Source of the DNA: Monarcha castaneiventris obscurior
Taxonomy: Eukaryota; Chordata; Aves; Passeriformes; Monarchidae
Assembly: GCA_026261815.1 (NCBI GenBank)
Contig: JAMPIT010000510.1
Coordinates: forward strand, 20,575,001 to 20,639,000
Length of the DNA: 64,000 nucleotides
Reading direction: 5' to 3'
Shown here: in pieces, positions 10,946-24,200 of the stretch
Layout of the letters: every line of letters starts with the position of its first letter
Numbering within the stretch: position 1 is the first letter of the stretch
Notes under the pieces: model-generated
The model's input: the letters and a program-made list of their open reading frames with translations, nothing else
Database searches by the model: none
What the model was told of the DNA's origin: nothing
Made by a program: the position numbers and the translations under genes

Positions 10946-13900
10946 TCATCCCACCAGCAGTTTTCCCCAGCTCTCCAGCACTTCCTGCCCCTGAATTCAG
11001 CCAATTCACCCCTCCTTCTGCCCAGTCTCCAGGGCTGCCCTCTAATCCCTGCCTGCAGCCCTTCTTAGGGCTGGGACAGTTCACTCCTGCAGCAGCAGCA
11101 GTTGAGAGAGTCATGGATGGCTGGAGAGAAGCTGCTGGCTCAGAGACCAAGCCCAGCCAAGTGGGATGGAGACCAGAGCTCTGAGTGGATGTGGGGGGGA
11201 TGCTATGCTTCAGGAAATGGCTGAACATACCTGGCTCAGAAAAGAAGGAGATGAGGGCAAGAGCAAACTGAGGCTGAGAAGCTGGCCAAAGCTGCACAGG
11301 GTTCAAAAGCATCATGAGAAGTCCAAACATCAGCCAGCAGCCTTGGGGGTGCAAACATTTCTCCAGAGGCAGGTCTTCTGAAGCCACTAATGCTTAAAAA
11401 TTCTAGTTCTAGTTCCACTTATTTCATGCTTGCAAGTGGAGCGGAGCAATTCTGGCTCAGTCTGTTCCAAGTCCACCTGAATCTCATACCTACCCCAGAA
11501 AAGTCAGCACAGAGTTAAAGCTGATAAATTTAGACACAAAAGAACCTGCTCAGTTGCAACAAATGTCTACACAGCGGGGAAAGTCATTAAGCCTTGCCTA
11601 AATGGACTATCCTGAGCTGGGGAGCATCTCTCCATAAATGAGCAGGAGGGAGATAAGTAAACTGCACTGATGCAGGTGGGAAAATGTCACTCTGCCCTGT
11701 CTCCTTGGTGAAGTCACTGGCTGTGCTGCATTTGGAGAAGTATCCAGACACAGGCTTGCCCCAGCTTTATTTTCTTTCTATTGTTTCTTTCTCAGTCAGG
11801 CCTAGAAAATGCAGCTCATCTGCCTGGTAAGAGCCTCCACAAAGCACACCATGTTTGGTGCTAAATGCAGGCACATCCCTCCCTCGGCCTCGCTTCAGTC
11901 GTCACTACACATGAAAGCCGGCAGAGGATAAAGCAGTGATGAGCAAGGCAGCAGAAAGATCAGTGGAGCAGGGACGCTGTGGCAGGGACTGTGGCCTGAG
12001 AACCCTGTTAGTCAGAGGGACAGTCATGCTGGGATGACTCAGCTTGGGAAAATGTGCTTTTTTGATGACTTAATAAAACAGTGCTTAATTGTTAGGGTTT
12101 TGGATTTAAATAATTGCTATTACTGACTCGTTGCTAGTGGATATCAAGGAAAGGGAACATGATAGCTCTAACTTATCTAGCAGGCTTATAGCTACCTATA
12201 ACATGCTCCACGTGGTGCCACTGTAGCTCAGGCTTTCATTTATGCCATCCCTGTGATTTTGGTGGCTTTACGATTTTGCCAAGTGGGCATCATTTGAATA
12301 GAGTTTTCCCATCCAGGTAGCCTGCCTTGAGCTCCTTGTTAGTAACAGGATTGTGGTGCTTCAGCTGTTTCTGAGAACTAAATTAGGTGGAAATATTTTG
12401 CAGATAACTGTTTTATACATCGCAGGACGTAACAGTAGAGGTTCTGGTCTCAAAACACCACCACAGGACATGAATGCTTTTGAAATTTATCAGCCCCTGC
12501 TTTCTCAGATCTCATGTGTTCCCCAGAGGCTTCTCCAGATCCAGCTTCTCTGTGGATGCTTTACACCAACACTGGGCCTGCTGTGCCCTGGCATACCCCA
12601 GTGCACTGCCCGTCCTCCACACTGGCCATCTCTAAGGGACAATGATGCTTCTCCACAGGGCAATGCCAGAGCAGGATGTTCTCAGCAATAGTTTATTTCA
12701 GCTCCTGAGTGCCACAGGCCAGAGGCCAGAAAGCCTCTCAGCCCTCTGCTTTTGATACTTCTCCCATTGGCACAGAGAAGCAAGGAGGGAAAGGAAGTAT
12801 TTTTGTTCAAATGCCAAACAGAAATAAGTTCATTCAAGGATAAAAGGTGTGGGGGGAGGAGGAGCAGGGCCTGAGGAGACAGACAGACTGGAGACAGCAG
12901 GGGCACAAGGGGTCACGCTACCTCAGAGGGGATAAGCAGATGAAGAACAGCCTGTAACCAGTACAGCACACTCCTTTCTTGAAACCTGGGACAGGACCCA
13001 GCACTGGCAGCTCTCCACATTCCCGAGCAACCAGCAACATCTTTGCCATCAGCTGGCAGGGATGGTGTGGGGTCAGCAGTCGGGATGCACGGGCACTGGC
13101 ACACGGGGCTCCCTGTGGCTCCTGCAGCAGCTTGTTGGCCACAGAGCCTTGCAGTCAGCTGCACATACCTGGAGAAAGCTTGTGTGAAGCCTCTGGGCTT
13201 CAGCAGAGGGGAATTACTGCTTGTACATGCTCTGAAAAGGGAAGGAAGGGTGAGAGGAGGGAGCGGGACAGAGTGTACGCTCTGTCCTACAAGCCCTCTG
13301 TAATGACAAAGTAAACATTGCTGAGAGCACCTGGGAAATGCCTCCACCGATGCAACCTCCACTCCATTCCTCAGAGAGAAGGAACGATTCTTTATTGTTT
13401 CATTCCTCATTGAGTTCATTCATTCCTCATTCCTCCATGCTTTAATTGGCAAATCTGAGTGGCTCCAGGAGCAGAGTCCTACAGCACATCCCCTCCTGCT
13501 GCAGCTGGCAAGCTCCTCATCCTTTCTCTAAGTCATTCAAGTCATCAGCTTGGGTCTGCTTGTCCAGGAAGCCTGTCCCAGGCTTTTACTACTCACATCA
13601 CTCTTCAAATTCTGATTCCTCAGTGTATCAATTTAAAGTCCACTTAGGCATTTCAGAGTTTTCAAAGTACATAATGTACTATGGAAAAGGCAATCTCTAT
13701 GCTTATAGGCAAGTCTCCAAACAAGTACCAACCTGACAGTCAGAGCAGGATTGATTTCTTTGATTGCTCGTTCTCCGATTGGCTGCATTTGTTACACTGA
13801 GTGTTTTTAGAGATATTGCTGTATGTCACGTAGAGTTATTGCACCAGACTGAACTTAAACAGCAGCAGTCTATTGCCAATATTGAAAGTCCACACTGACT

Positions 13901-14600
13901 GAGAGCTATGACCCCACTATTTTTTGTTCTTGTTTTGCTTAAACTTTAGCCCAAATCATCTCAAAGAAGACAAGCAATGCTTCTGAGAGCTTAAGCTCTG
14001 TATCCGTAGAGCTTTCTGGAAGATGGATTAGATAGTGAATTTGTTTTATTTGCCATATAAAATGTAGCTAAATAAAGCTATAAGAATGTTCACTAAGAAT
14101 AATTCAGCGCTGGCAGAAAGACAGATTATAACATCTATGCTCCTTCTTTTCAACGAGGTTTTACAATTTTAAAGGAAAAGACTCCCAGTTCCTGAGAATG
14201 AAAATGAGTGCTCTCAATCACTCTCACTTGCAGCTGTGTTGCTCTAATTTTGCACTGGTGCAGCCTAGGTGGGTGCACGGGGACCTGGGCCCCAGGGAGG
14301 AGGAGAGTATCTCAGGACTATAACACTCCCCTGGCAGTTTGTTTTGCCGAAGAAGTATCACAGAGCATAAAGTTTTTTGGGGGGAGGAGGAGGGATGAAC
14401 TACCAGCAACAGCCGCTCACTTCCCGCCCACACCTTAGGAAACCCTTCCTCAGCAATTCCAGTTCTTTCCCTTCCTGCATCTTTCCCATGCCCACCTAGC
14501 CTTGGCCCCAGCCCGTAATTTTGGGGAACATTTTCTGCCCTCCCCTTTCCGTCACATTTTGCTAATCCCTTTTTTTTCTGTCTTTCTCACTCTTCTGCCT
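10946..14600. other. Unique noncoding sequence, no gene recognised
   Basis: No recognisable exon or repeat family. A short imperfect TTCATTCCTCATT repetition occurs at about 13400-13436. From about 13750 to 14200 the sequence is AT-rich and repeat-free. The open frames, up to 168 codons at 12913-13419 minus, have overlapping counterparts on the other strand and show no domain. Confidence 0.45.
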
Positions 14601-14619
14601 CTCGGCAAATTGTAACCAG

Positions 14620-14990
14620 GATGTCCCGGACATCCCAGCGCCTTAGCTGGGCTGCGCGTCCTTCAAGCAGGGGATGGCCACAGTCAACTCCCACCGCGCC
14701 ACCCAGCCGGGAAAAGAAGCGGGGGTCCCCGGGGAGTCCTGCACGCCCCCCTGGGCGGCTGAGGTTGCATTTTGCGCGGATGAAGGCGCGGCGGGAGCTG
14801 CCGCCCGCTCGGGGGGAGCGCGGTGCGGGCCCGGGGCCGGCGGGGCTCGCTCGGTGTCCCAGCGCCACCTGCTGGCACCGCGCCGCTCCTGCTGCTGCCG
14901 CCGCCCCCGGCACCTCCCGGTCCGCCAAACCCGGCCCCGTCCTCCCCGCGTGTCCAAAATCCGCTCCCCATCGCCGCACAGGTAGGTGTT
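14620..14990. promoter_or_regulatory. CpG island, candidate promoter
   Basis: By hand count about 44 CpG dinucleotides fall in some 380 bp of very GC-rich sequence, whereas the flanks have almost none. In vertebrates such islands usually mark promoters or unmethylated regulatory elements. A CTCF-type motif sits inside at 14860-14877. The island ends on the plus strand at a good donor-like sequence, CACAG followed by GTAGGT (intron side from 14982). A plus-strand first exon ending at 14981 is therefore conceivable. No TATA box is seen. Several long open frames cross it in many frames on both strands, as expected of GC-rich sequence, so none is called as coding. The island is certain; promoter function is inferred. 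Confidence 0.7.
14860..14877 (-). promoter_or_regulatory. CTCF-type binding motif
   Basis: The plus strand reads CAGCGCCACCTGCTGGCA. Its reverse complement closely fits the CTCF core (CCAGCAGGTGGCGCT type). It sits inside the CpG island. The match is strong for a single motif, but occupancy cannot be judged from sequence. Confidence 0.65.
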
Positions 14991-14999
14991 AACCTCTCC

Positions 15000-17300
15000 C
15001 ACCCCCTCGAGCCTGGAAAGGGTTGGAAGTCTTGTAACGATCATCTTTTTCTTACAGAACGTGCACCATGATTCTTTGTATACACGCACAGAGATTCCTC
15101 CGGTGGGGGATTAGCACGGAATTAGCAATAATGAACCCAAAAGGTGTTGACGAAGTTCCCACTGCAAAAAAAAAAATTGGCTGAAGTCACATCCTGCGCA
15201 GTGCTGGGGAGGGCTTCTTGGAGACCTGCAAGATTTCCATCCCCTCTGCTCCCTGTCTTGCTGTCGGTAGGCAGCATAATTGCACTCAGAGGCAAAGGAA
15301 AGTCACCGCTGGCAGAGTGTTGCAGATCTCCTGCTCCCTTGAGTATATCAGGGACGCAGCCTATTGCACCTCACTATGCCCCATTTCCCTTAGAAACACA
15401 CATGCATTTTCCCTGAGGTTTTATAAAACTTCTGCTGTACATCCCATTGGAAGCCAGGCCGATCAAATGGAGGGACAAGCTCAGGACACGGGGAAGGGCT
15501 CACAAATCGCAGATTCTAACCTTGTCCTGCCACACCTGCACATCACCCCCATTTTTTTTACCTGCGAAAGGGTAAGAGCAAGGGAGCCCTTTATGAGCTC
15601 CCAGGAAAAACAGCCTTAGGCTATGTCGAGGCATGGTCTGCATCTCTACAGGTGAGACCTAAACATTTTGAGGGGATCTGTGCTTGTGGGCTCCTCTTTA
15701 AAGCAGCAGATGTGTGACCCACGAGTGGGCAGTGCATGCCACACCTCTGGCATCAGCAGCCCCTGCCACTCTGCCTCCCCTGCCTGCTGCACACACACAA
15801 ATGTGCCACTGGAAAAGTTATGAGCTTTTTATTGTCACTTGTGGAGGGAGATATTGAACCATCGAAGTGCTTATTCATTTCTGGTTATCTGATTGTCCCA
15901 ATGTTTCTAAACTGCCAGTTGAAGGTAAGAGATAAACTACAGCCAGCCTCAGACTGAGAGGCGCCTTTGACGTAGCCAGGTTTTTTTCACCAGGGGATGA
16001 TATATTATTTATTGACTCACACAGGGTCACCTGGAAATATTTCATGCGGGGAATCGAAAGGGAAGAGTAAATACTGAAATCAAAGGCTGTCAGGACCTCC
16101 TTTTGCCAGGGGGAAGGTTTTTCTCTGCTTGTGTGGCCATGGTGGACACAGACTTGTGGCTGATGTCTCTGCTTCTTAGAAGGAAGGCAAAGTCCTTTCA
16201 CTCCAAGAAAAACAAATGCAGCACAGAGAAAAACAGACAGCTGTTTATTTATTTCTCAGAGAATTCTGTTTCCCTGTTTTCATAACCTTACTCTTTTAAC
16301 ACCAGCCTAGAGGTGCCAAACTACTTGAAGGAGTGAGATGCAGGGATCAGCTCAGGGATGGTGGGGAGATCCAGCATTACTGCCAAAGGAGATCCAGCAG
16401 GAGAGAACATAGCTGTTCTGTAGATTTCCCAGGCTTGCTCTCTAAAATCTAATCCAAATCCATCCCATGAAAAACAGCATTTGAATTGTAAAATGAAAAA
16501 AAAAAATGCTTTCCTGAGGCTCACAGGAGTGGTATATGCACAGAGCATTCGCAGATAACAATTTTCTGAACAAATCCTTGATGTTAGCCTTTCAGCATGT
16601 AATTTCAATGGGAGGCAGGAGAGACATCCATCTGCTAAAGGGAATACTTCCCTCTTCCATTCTGCATGCATCTTTGCTGTTGCTATGGTCACATATTGTT
16701 ATAGTTGTCTTTTATTAAGGAGAATCTCCCTTAAAGACTTTTCTACCCAATGCATCTTGCCAGCTCTCTGGTTCATGAATGTTTACCTATTTAGTCTGCC
16801 TGATTATGGTATTTTTAAGGCCTCAGGATATTTGGTTTCCAAGCACTGATAGAATTAATAGAGAAGTTCCCAGCATGTTCATGATTTCCTGAAGTCAAAG
16901 TGAAGTGAAAAGAGGTGGGGTCAGATGTTTTATGTCCCTTTATGGAAAAAAAAAAAAAAGTGTGAAGATTTTTGCTTTTTATCAATCAGAGATCAAAAAT
17001 AATAGGCTGAAGTAAATTAATTAGTGTAATTTGTCTGCTTGGATAGAACAACTTGTCTGCCTTCTGACAGAACTTTGTCTCACCTGTTTTTCAATGGCCT
17101 GCAGTTGACCTACTATGACATGTACATGGATTCTACAATTTCCCTGGAGTCCTTAGTACACAGGGGAGAAGTGTCTTATTTTAAAAAGCAAATTTCTCTG
17201 CAGCAAAGCCTCGCTGTGCACCAGGCTGGATGTGAGCAGTGAGGCCAGGGCCCTCTGCACAGGAGCCACTGGAGTTTGTGACATCTACATGCTTGTCAGT
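15000..17300. other. Unique noncoding sequence, no gene recognised
   Basis: Immediately downstream of the CpG island. It contains short A-runs (about 15167-15177, 16497-16506, 16945-16959) with no adjacent retroelement. The piece at about 15990-16090 is AT-rich and repeat-free. No exon, RNA gene or repeat family recognised. Confidence 0.45.
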
Positions 17301-17403
17301 TGTTCCAGTGCCTCACCACCCTCACAGTTAAGAATTTCTTCCTTATATCTGGCCTGAATCTCCCTCTTTTACTTCAAAACCTTTACCCCTTGTCCTATAA
17401 ATG
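17301..17403 (-). mobile_element. CR1 LINE internal 3'-region fragment
   Basis: Minus-strand CR1 piece with TGTTCCAGTGCCTCACCACC, TCACAGTTAAGAATTTCTTC and CTTTACCCCTTGTCCTATAA. The terminal tail is missing, so only about 100 bp of the conserved 3' region survive. The low-coordinate edge is abrupt, which suggests a deletion after insertion. Confidence 0.85.
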
Positions 17404-20400
17404 ATCCCACGGAATGATATCTAATCAGAGTAGACCCATATTGGGCTTCTCTTCACGTGCCCTCCAAAATGGGAAGTTAATTGTTGGTATCTACTTACTG
17501 CCTTCTTTGGTTTGAGCACACAGAGAGGTCAAGCTGGCAATGCCCCCTCAATGTTGAGTGTAAAATACTGGCTGAGTTCAGGCTGACCTGGCAGTGGGAC
17601 AAAGCTTTCAAAGAAAATTGTGTCTATATAAATGTCATGGAAGTGGATATAGCCAGGCAGAGACAAGGATCTTTTTCAGTAACTTTTCTGAGCAAACAGC
17701 TGTAGCTGAGCTCTTGGCTTGTCAGACACTGAGGAACCCGCACAAGTGAGAGCTCTTGTGAACCCTCCAGACAAAAGCAGAGCTGGAGCCAGGCTTATTG
17801 CCACTGATGCTGGAGCTGGTCACAAGGCAGGTCTGTAGGCAAGCGGGCTGTGGGAGGCACAGGGCTGAGCGCAGCTCCTGAAGCAGCTCCAAATCTGTCT
17901 CACCACCACTTTGCTTCCTTTGCCGGGTTAGCCCCAGCTCAGTCAGGGTGAAAAGCAGCACACTGGTCCAGAGGAGCAGAAAGCAGAAAGTGTCATCCTG
18001 CAGCAAGGCAGTGATGCTGATGGGACTGCTAGAGAGGGCATGTGTGCTGCTGGGTGGTCAGTATTGCAAACAGGAGCAAATCCTAATGAAGCAAACACAG
18101 CCCCACAGTTGTGTCTTGCTGCTCCTGAGATATGATGCACAAGTGAATGAATGAGAACTGTTTTACAGGCCAGGCTGTGTCCTATACTACCACTGAAGAG
18201 CTGTTCTACCCCTTCAAATAGAAGGTCTGGGCTCCATCCAGCTCAGCATGTCCATGCCTGCCACAGTCCAGCCAAAGCATTCAGCATTCGTGCTGAATTC
18301 ATGTTGGGGGACTGACTGCAGCCAGGGCCCCCCTAAACTGCATCACCATGGCAGTCTGTGCTCTGGCCTCATCCCTCTTGGTCGCCCAGCACACAGCAGG
18401 TATCACGTCCTTCTTATGTCTCTCATCCTCCTGCCAGGTTCTTCATGGTGTAGTCAGTCCCCATGGCCCCAGCTGAGCTGTAGCTGCTGTCACAAGCCCC
18501 ATTCTTGTCAGGAGCACCCATTCTTGCTTTTGCTACACTGGTTTGCCATGGCTTGCTGTGCAGCTGCTCTGGGAGCTGTGCTGGTGCTGCTTGGGCAACA
18601 CAGAGATTACATCTGGTCACTTGCATTAAACAGTGGGACTTTAGAGCCAGGACCAGGGACCAGGCTTGAGTGGCTTTAATGATTGGGAGTTTTGTGCTGA
18701 GATGCTGCTGTGAGGGTAAAATGCTAACGTGTTGCTGACATTTTGGTGGTATGGTAAGGATTTTCTTGCTTTCAGGGAAAATGGGAAAGAAGGAAAAAGA
18801 GGTGATGGAGTGACCAAGATGAAATGGCACAGTCAGAAACACACCCTTTGTTTCCCTGGGGTGAGGAAGTGGAAGACAGGTTGATGGGGTTGCATTCCTC
18901 CTCCCAGTCCTCAGCATCCCTGAGTTCAAGGAGCACTGCCAGACCCTTGGCAGCAGAGCAGCTCCAAGAGCACATCTCAGTCCCCTGTACAACCGTGTGA
19001 TTATTTGCAATTAGCTGTGTGTAAATCCAGCAGCTGGAGTATGATGGGAGTTACCTGATCCAGTTCTTGAGCAGTTCTCAAAGTATTTGGAAAAGCACTG
19101 CTAGTCACTAAACCAGGCTGGCACAAGGATGATGGTGAGGTCATAGGAGCAGCTGTACCACACCAGCCCAGCACCCTGTCCCCAGCAGGTGGCTGAAGAG
19201 AGAAGGAGGCTGTTTAGTCTTCTCGAAGTGGTGTTGATGCCCATCTCCAGTGGAGAAAAGCAACAGAAGTGGTTCAAGGGAAAATAGAGGCACCAAGGTA
19301 TACTGAGAAATATCCAAAATATCTGTTCTATTGCACAGTAATCTATGGCTTAGGGACCTACGACACCGCAGTGGATTTCACCTCCTTGAGGATGTCCAAA
19401 ACATATGTGAACCCATGCATATTTGCCTTACATCCATAAACAGGGAGCATCACAGATCTAAATGCATCTCCATAAATTCTGCACTGTATAAAAATAAATC
19501 TCATTTTGTTTTCCTTGAAATTGCAGCCTGCTGCTTTTGTATGAGTCGCTCCCATGTTAGAAAAGGCTGATGGGTGGTTCCTTCATCTTCTTCCTGTTGT
19601 TTGTGATTTATAACCTGCTAGCATAACTTCCTGTCTTTTTGGGGGTTAAAGAGTTCTCTCCACCTGTTTTTTTCCACACACAGAAGCCTTTCTGTACCTT
19701 TGTTCACCTTTGTCAGCTTTCTCCATATCTTCCCAGCCATAAAGTAATATGCCTTGTCACCTGTCAATAGCACTGTGTAAATGCTAAGTAAGGCCAACGT
19801 GTGCCAATCATTAAGCCCAAGGGAAATCTCTGGAGGCATATGTACTCCACTGAGGTGGATTCAGAGCAAACAGACACAGTGGGGACCAGAGTGTGGAACG
19901 TGGAAAATCTGCAGCACCAGAGACTGAGCAGATTCTTATGCCTGCAGAGACACAACTATCCTCAAATAGCTGATAACAAATGCAAAAGTCTCTGTACTGA
20001 ACACAGGAGTCCTGCTGAATCCCTGGAGGGAGGTGTCTTAAACAGGGGAAAGGCTGGACATATCCTTAGAGTAACACACCCCACTTCTGGGTCTCCCTTG
20101 AACCAAGCAATGGACACAGCTGGAGTCAAAGAGCTAAGCCACTCTGCAGTACCCAGGTGTGTGTGATGAAATGCAAAGAGTCTGTGCTGGCAGTCAATGC
20201 AACATTTAAGTGTTTGTCTTGAATTCACAGCAGGGTCTGGGTTATACACGGAAAAGTCTCCATATATGTGGGGTCTGGTCTCACTGTTCATATAATGTGG
20301 CAGCCTGGATCCTAACATAAGGTCCTCCTAGATTCTTAGCACACTCCTTGGAACAGTGACCCTCTTCTTTAATGTCCATCACTGAAACATATGGCTATAA

Positions 20401-20444
20401 AACCTGACACAAATCATAGCCCCTTTTTTCCCCTCCTGGAGCTA
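17404..20444. other. Unique noncoding sequence, no gene recognised
   Basis: About 3 kb without a recognised repeat or exon. The 195-codon minus frame at 18423-19010 overlaps a 143-codon plus frame, and neither shows a domain or believable composition. They are treated as chance frames. Confidence 0.45.
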
Positions 20445-20462
20445 GAGGCGCCATCTGCTGCT
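20445..20462 (-). promoter_or_regulatory. CTCF-type binding motif
   Basis: The plus strand reads GAGGCGCCATCTGCTGCT. The reverse complement contains AGCAGATGGCGCC, close to the CTCF core. It has the same orientation as the motif at 14860, about 5.6 kb away. It lies in ordinary, CpG-poor sequence 360 bp left of an LTR. Confidence 0.5.
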
Positions 20463-20819
20463 CAGGGTGGTTTTGCAGACCCCATGTGCTGGTGACACCA
20501 GAACTAATGAACTGCAGAAAAAGCCCTCACAACCCCTTCCTGTAATGCTTTCCCTGATTTTTTTTCTGCCCAGATCTGTGGCTAGAACACACCTGGAGGA
20601 TGGCAGAGAAGTTAGTCCAGTCCCCACCTGAACATGTTTCAATCCACATCTCCATCTTGCCAGGAGAGGTCTGTATTGCCCGCTGTGCAGGTAGTCAGTG
20701 TACGTAAGAAGGGAGAAGAGTGCAAAATACAGTTCTAGGTCACCCGAGCATTTTAGAGGGGAAAGAGCCTTCCTTAGGTGATGCCTTTTCAGCCCTAAAG
20801 TCACAAGCCAAACAAGGTT

Positions 20820-21220
20820 AAAATGACAAAAAGCAGTTACTGTTTACTGAAGGTCCTTCAGGTGCAGTTATGGCAGAATGCCCCCATGAGGGCTTTGGCA
20901 CTTTTATAAGTTTAGCAAATTAGCGTAATTGACAAGAATCCCCAGTGAGAAGTACAGTTAATGAAGAAATTTCCCTCTTGGTTCAGCCCCATGCTGAAGC
21001 CTCCCCCCTTGCTTCTAGCCCCACATTATTTAATGTCTAAATACACGGGAAAGTGACATGGCCTTGGTTCACTGAAGAAGCAAGATTAGAATAGGATTCC
21101 AGGAATGTGTCTAACAAAATACTGGAGTTAGCTTAAGAGACTATGTAACTATACAATAATAGTCTACAGAGCTATGAATATATGAAAAATATCTGAAAAG
21201 CAAAAACCTTATGGCATCAT
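20820..21220 (-). mobile_element. Degraded ERV LTR-type sequence
   Basis: On the minus strand this stretch has LTR organisation. A TATA box (TTATAAAAGTGCC, near 20898-20911) is followed about 60 bp downstream by a decayed polyA signal (AGTAAA near 20845). It is collinear with the region at 55747-56175: both carry GCAAAAAG at the low end, GGTGCA, an AATTAGC segment, then CCCCAGTGAGA or CCCCAATGAGA, and GGCATCA at the high end. Two collinear copies of such structure in one window indicate a dispersed family, most likely an avian ERVK-like LTR. Exact ends and a target duplication were not found. It may include some internal sequence at its high-coordinate side. Confidence 0.55.
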
Positions 21221-24200
21221 AGGAGTGACTTTTCTGACCTGATGCAGATGTGTGCTCTAGGCAGAGCCCAGCTGTACTGCAGGTAAGACAGCTTCTCACC
21301 ATGCATTTGCAGGAGGAGCCCCAAGACCCCAGGTTCAGACATGGATCCTCATCTCACAGGGCAAACGCTTCCCCAGAGCCCCAGTGGACTGACTTCAAGG
21401 AAGGCAGAGGAAAAGGTCACCATTATAGAAGTCTGATAGGAATCAGACAGGCCAGGGACGCTGTTTCTGGTCCTTTGTCCCCAGCCTCACTCCCTTCTGG
21501 CACCTCGGTGTGCTGTGACTTCCTCCTTGGCTGCTTCCTTTGCCATGACACTGAGATCAGCTAAACCCAAAACTGTGTGGTTGTGTCTCTATATGGGGAA
21601 CATTGAGGCTTAGTGACAAAAGTGTAGGCACTGTTGCCTTGAAAATGCGTTGCTAAGAAGAGGCTGAAAAATGTGAAATACAGGCAGCAAAGGAAAACAC
21701 AAGCACTGCTGTGGAAGGGAGGAAGAGGCTGTTACTCGTAGCTCCCTAGCATCAGATACTGCAAGGTTTAAAACGCAGCTTTCAGGAAGATCCCAGAGCC
21801 ATTTTTATTTGAAGGCATAGCGGCCAGGTGCCATCAGAAATAAATAATTTAATAGCAAAGTAGAAATTTGCAAGTAATTGAGAGAAGCAGTACAGCAGGG
21901 CCTGCAGCTTCTTCTCAAACCTTCCTGGAAGGCTGGGGGAGAGATATCAGATGGGACAGAGCCTCTCTAAGGCAGCATTACATTTTTTCCCATGTTATTC
22001 TTGGATAATATGAGGAGGTCAATGAAGGGTGCTGGAAACATCTGTTTGAGCCTCAGCAAAGGAAAGAAGGGAATCCAGAACATTTTAACCTTTCCTAACG
22101 AATACCCCAAAGGTGCTGTGAGCTGCACGCATGACTGCTACAAAGGATATGAACATTTATAGTGCTCTACATATTTGAGTGAACCATGTAATTAATCTTA
22201 ATAACATCATAAAGCAAATTAAACCATTTATCTCCTCAGAGATAAACCAGCCAGCAGAGTTTAAAAAAAATCAGGTACCTAGTAAAATGGTTATTTAAAG
22301 GGGAAACTTTTACAGTGTTTGATTTATTTCTGCAAAATAAAGAAATTTCCTGATATTTCTGCAACAGGTGAGCACAGACTAAAAGAAAATTCATTTGGAA
22401 AGCATGTTTTTCCTTCAGTGTTACACCAACATCAGCCCTTGTTTTCAGAAGCCTTGTTTTTCATCAACAGATGTAAGAACCTGGAAAGCTGGAGTCTTAA
22501 TTCTGGTGGTTGCTCCATCAGCTCTGGTCTTCCTCTTTCATATGCATACAAAAGAAGACTTTAACAATGTGCATAAAATATTCTGATGCTGAAATTTGGT
22601 TCAGCTGCTTTTCTGCTCCCCCCACTCACCATGCTTAAACTACATGAAGTGTTCTTTCCCAGAGCTGAATTCGCCCAAGTCCACAATCATTGTCTAAGAA
22701 CTGGGCATTTATTTTCCTTGCAGCCTTCCAGTCTCTCTCCTGAGCTCATGAACAAGAGCACAAACAGAGCTGGCTGTGTTAACTGGAGGCCACAGCTCCC
22801 ACTGCCTTTTCAAACCCACACCTGGGCTCTGGCAGAACCTTACGTAGCTGAATAAAGGTTTTGAGGATGTAGCCATATAAACTAATGTAAATACTACATA
22901 AAAATAATCTTCATTGTGGAGGAGGAAGTAATGCAACTTTATGAGTGGGAAGGTCAAGGAGTGTTATCTGCTATTACCCAGGAGTTTTGTGGTCTCCATT
23001 CACATTTTATCCATTTGCTTTTCTATTGACACTGGCTTGGGATAGAGGAAACTCAGGTTAAAATCTGATTGCCTGTCAAGAGCCTGACAAAGGAAGGAAA
23101 TGGCCCTTGATTACAAGGGACCTGATCTGGCACTCCTCACAGAGCTGCCTGCCCCTCGGCAGGGCTTGCTGCCCCTTTGCTGGCTGCTTTAGGCTGGCAG
23201 ACACTTGCAGACTGGCTGCTATGACCATGCTTGGGAAATTTCTACCTCAAAAAGTTTCAGAAGAGAGCTCATCATCAATAACAGCACTGTCCCTGCTGGG
23301 TCCTCTTGGTCCCATCAACCAAAGTGTGATCAGTGTTATTCTTTGTGAAAACAGTTGTCCATCTAACAGTAGATGGATATTTACATGCCATTATAGATAC
23401 ATTACACTAGTATATAAATACATGCAGACCCATATGAAATTATACTCCAGGAGTAACCTGCTTACTTAGTAAAGTTGGATTTTTTTTAAACAACAGTTTT
23501 TAAAAAAAATTATGATAAGGTACTTTGTAAAACATGGGGAAAATCCTACCATCTATGATTCTAAAATGTAACAAATAGAAATCAAGAAGAAGTGGAAAAT
23601 TTGCACAGGATCCACAGGTAATTATAGTTACTTTGCTTTGGAAAGTAGCAATTTAACAGCACCACTGAGTTTAAGGGCATTCACTGGCACAGAACAAAAC
23701 ACCCATGATTATATTCTGTGTCGTCAGGTCAGTTTTGCAGATTTTTCTCTCAGGGGCTCTGAAAGAAAACTACATTTGTCTTCATTTTCAGATTTATGCT
23801 CATGAATTAGAGACTGGAATATGGTCTTCCATATTTGTTCATTACAGAAGTTAGAGAAAGACTGAACTTGTCCCTCATGATTATTTCTACTCTTGGTTTG
23901 AAATGCAGCAGCAGGGGATTCTCCGCCAGTGCAGAGACAATCAGGAATACTGGAACATAGTAAGGGTTTAGTGAACAGCCCACCAGGAGAGAGGCTTTGC
24001 CCCTGCAAAGGGTTTTCTGGGCTTAGGACAGATAAACTTTCCCATTGACGTAGGCACATGTGTGCCTGCACACACACAGAGCCAGCCAAAGCCTCGGGGA
24101 CTTTTGCCACCATGCTGTTAATCATTATCCAAGCAGAGCTGTACTCTTTGAGATCTCTGACCTGTTTTGCAGCCCTGGAGGGGTTTATTGCAGCCAGCGC

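Noticed and set aside
14587..15089. Five or more open frames of 80-150 codons on both strands
   Set aside because: Stops are rare by chance in such GC-rich sequence. All frames are open at once, which argues against any one being selected.
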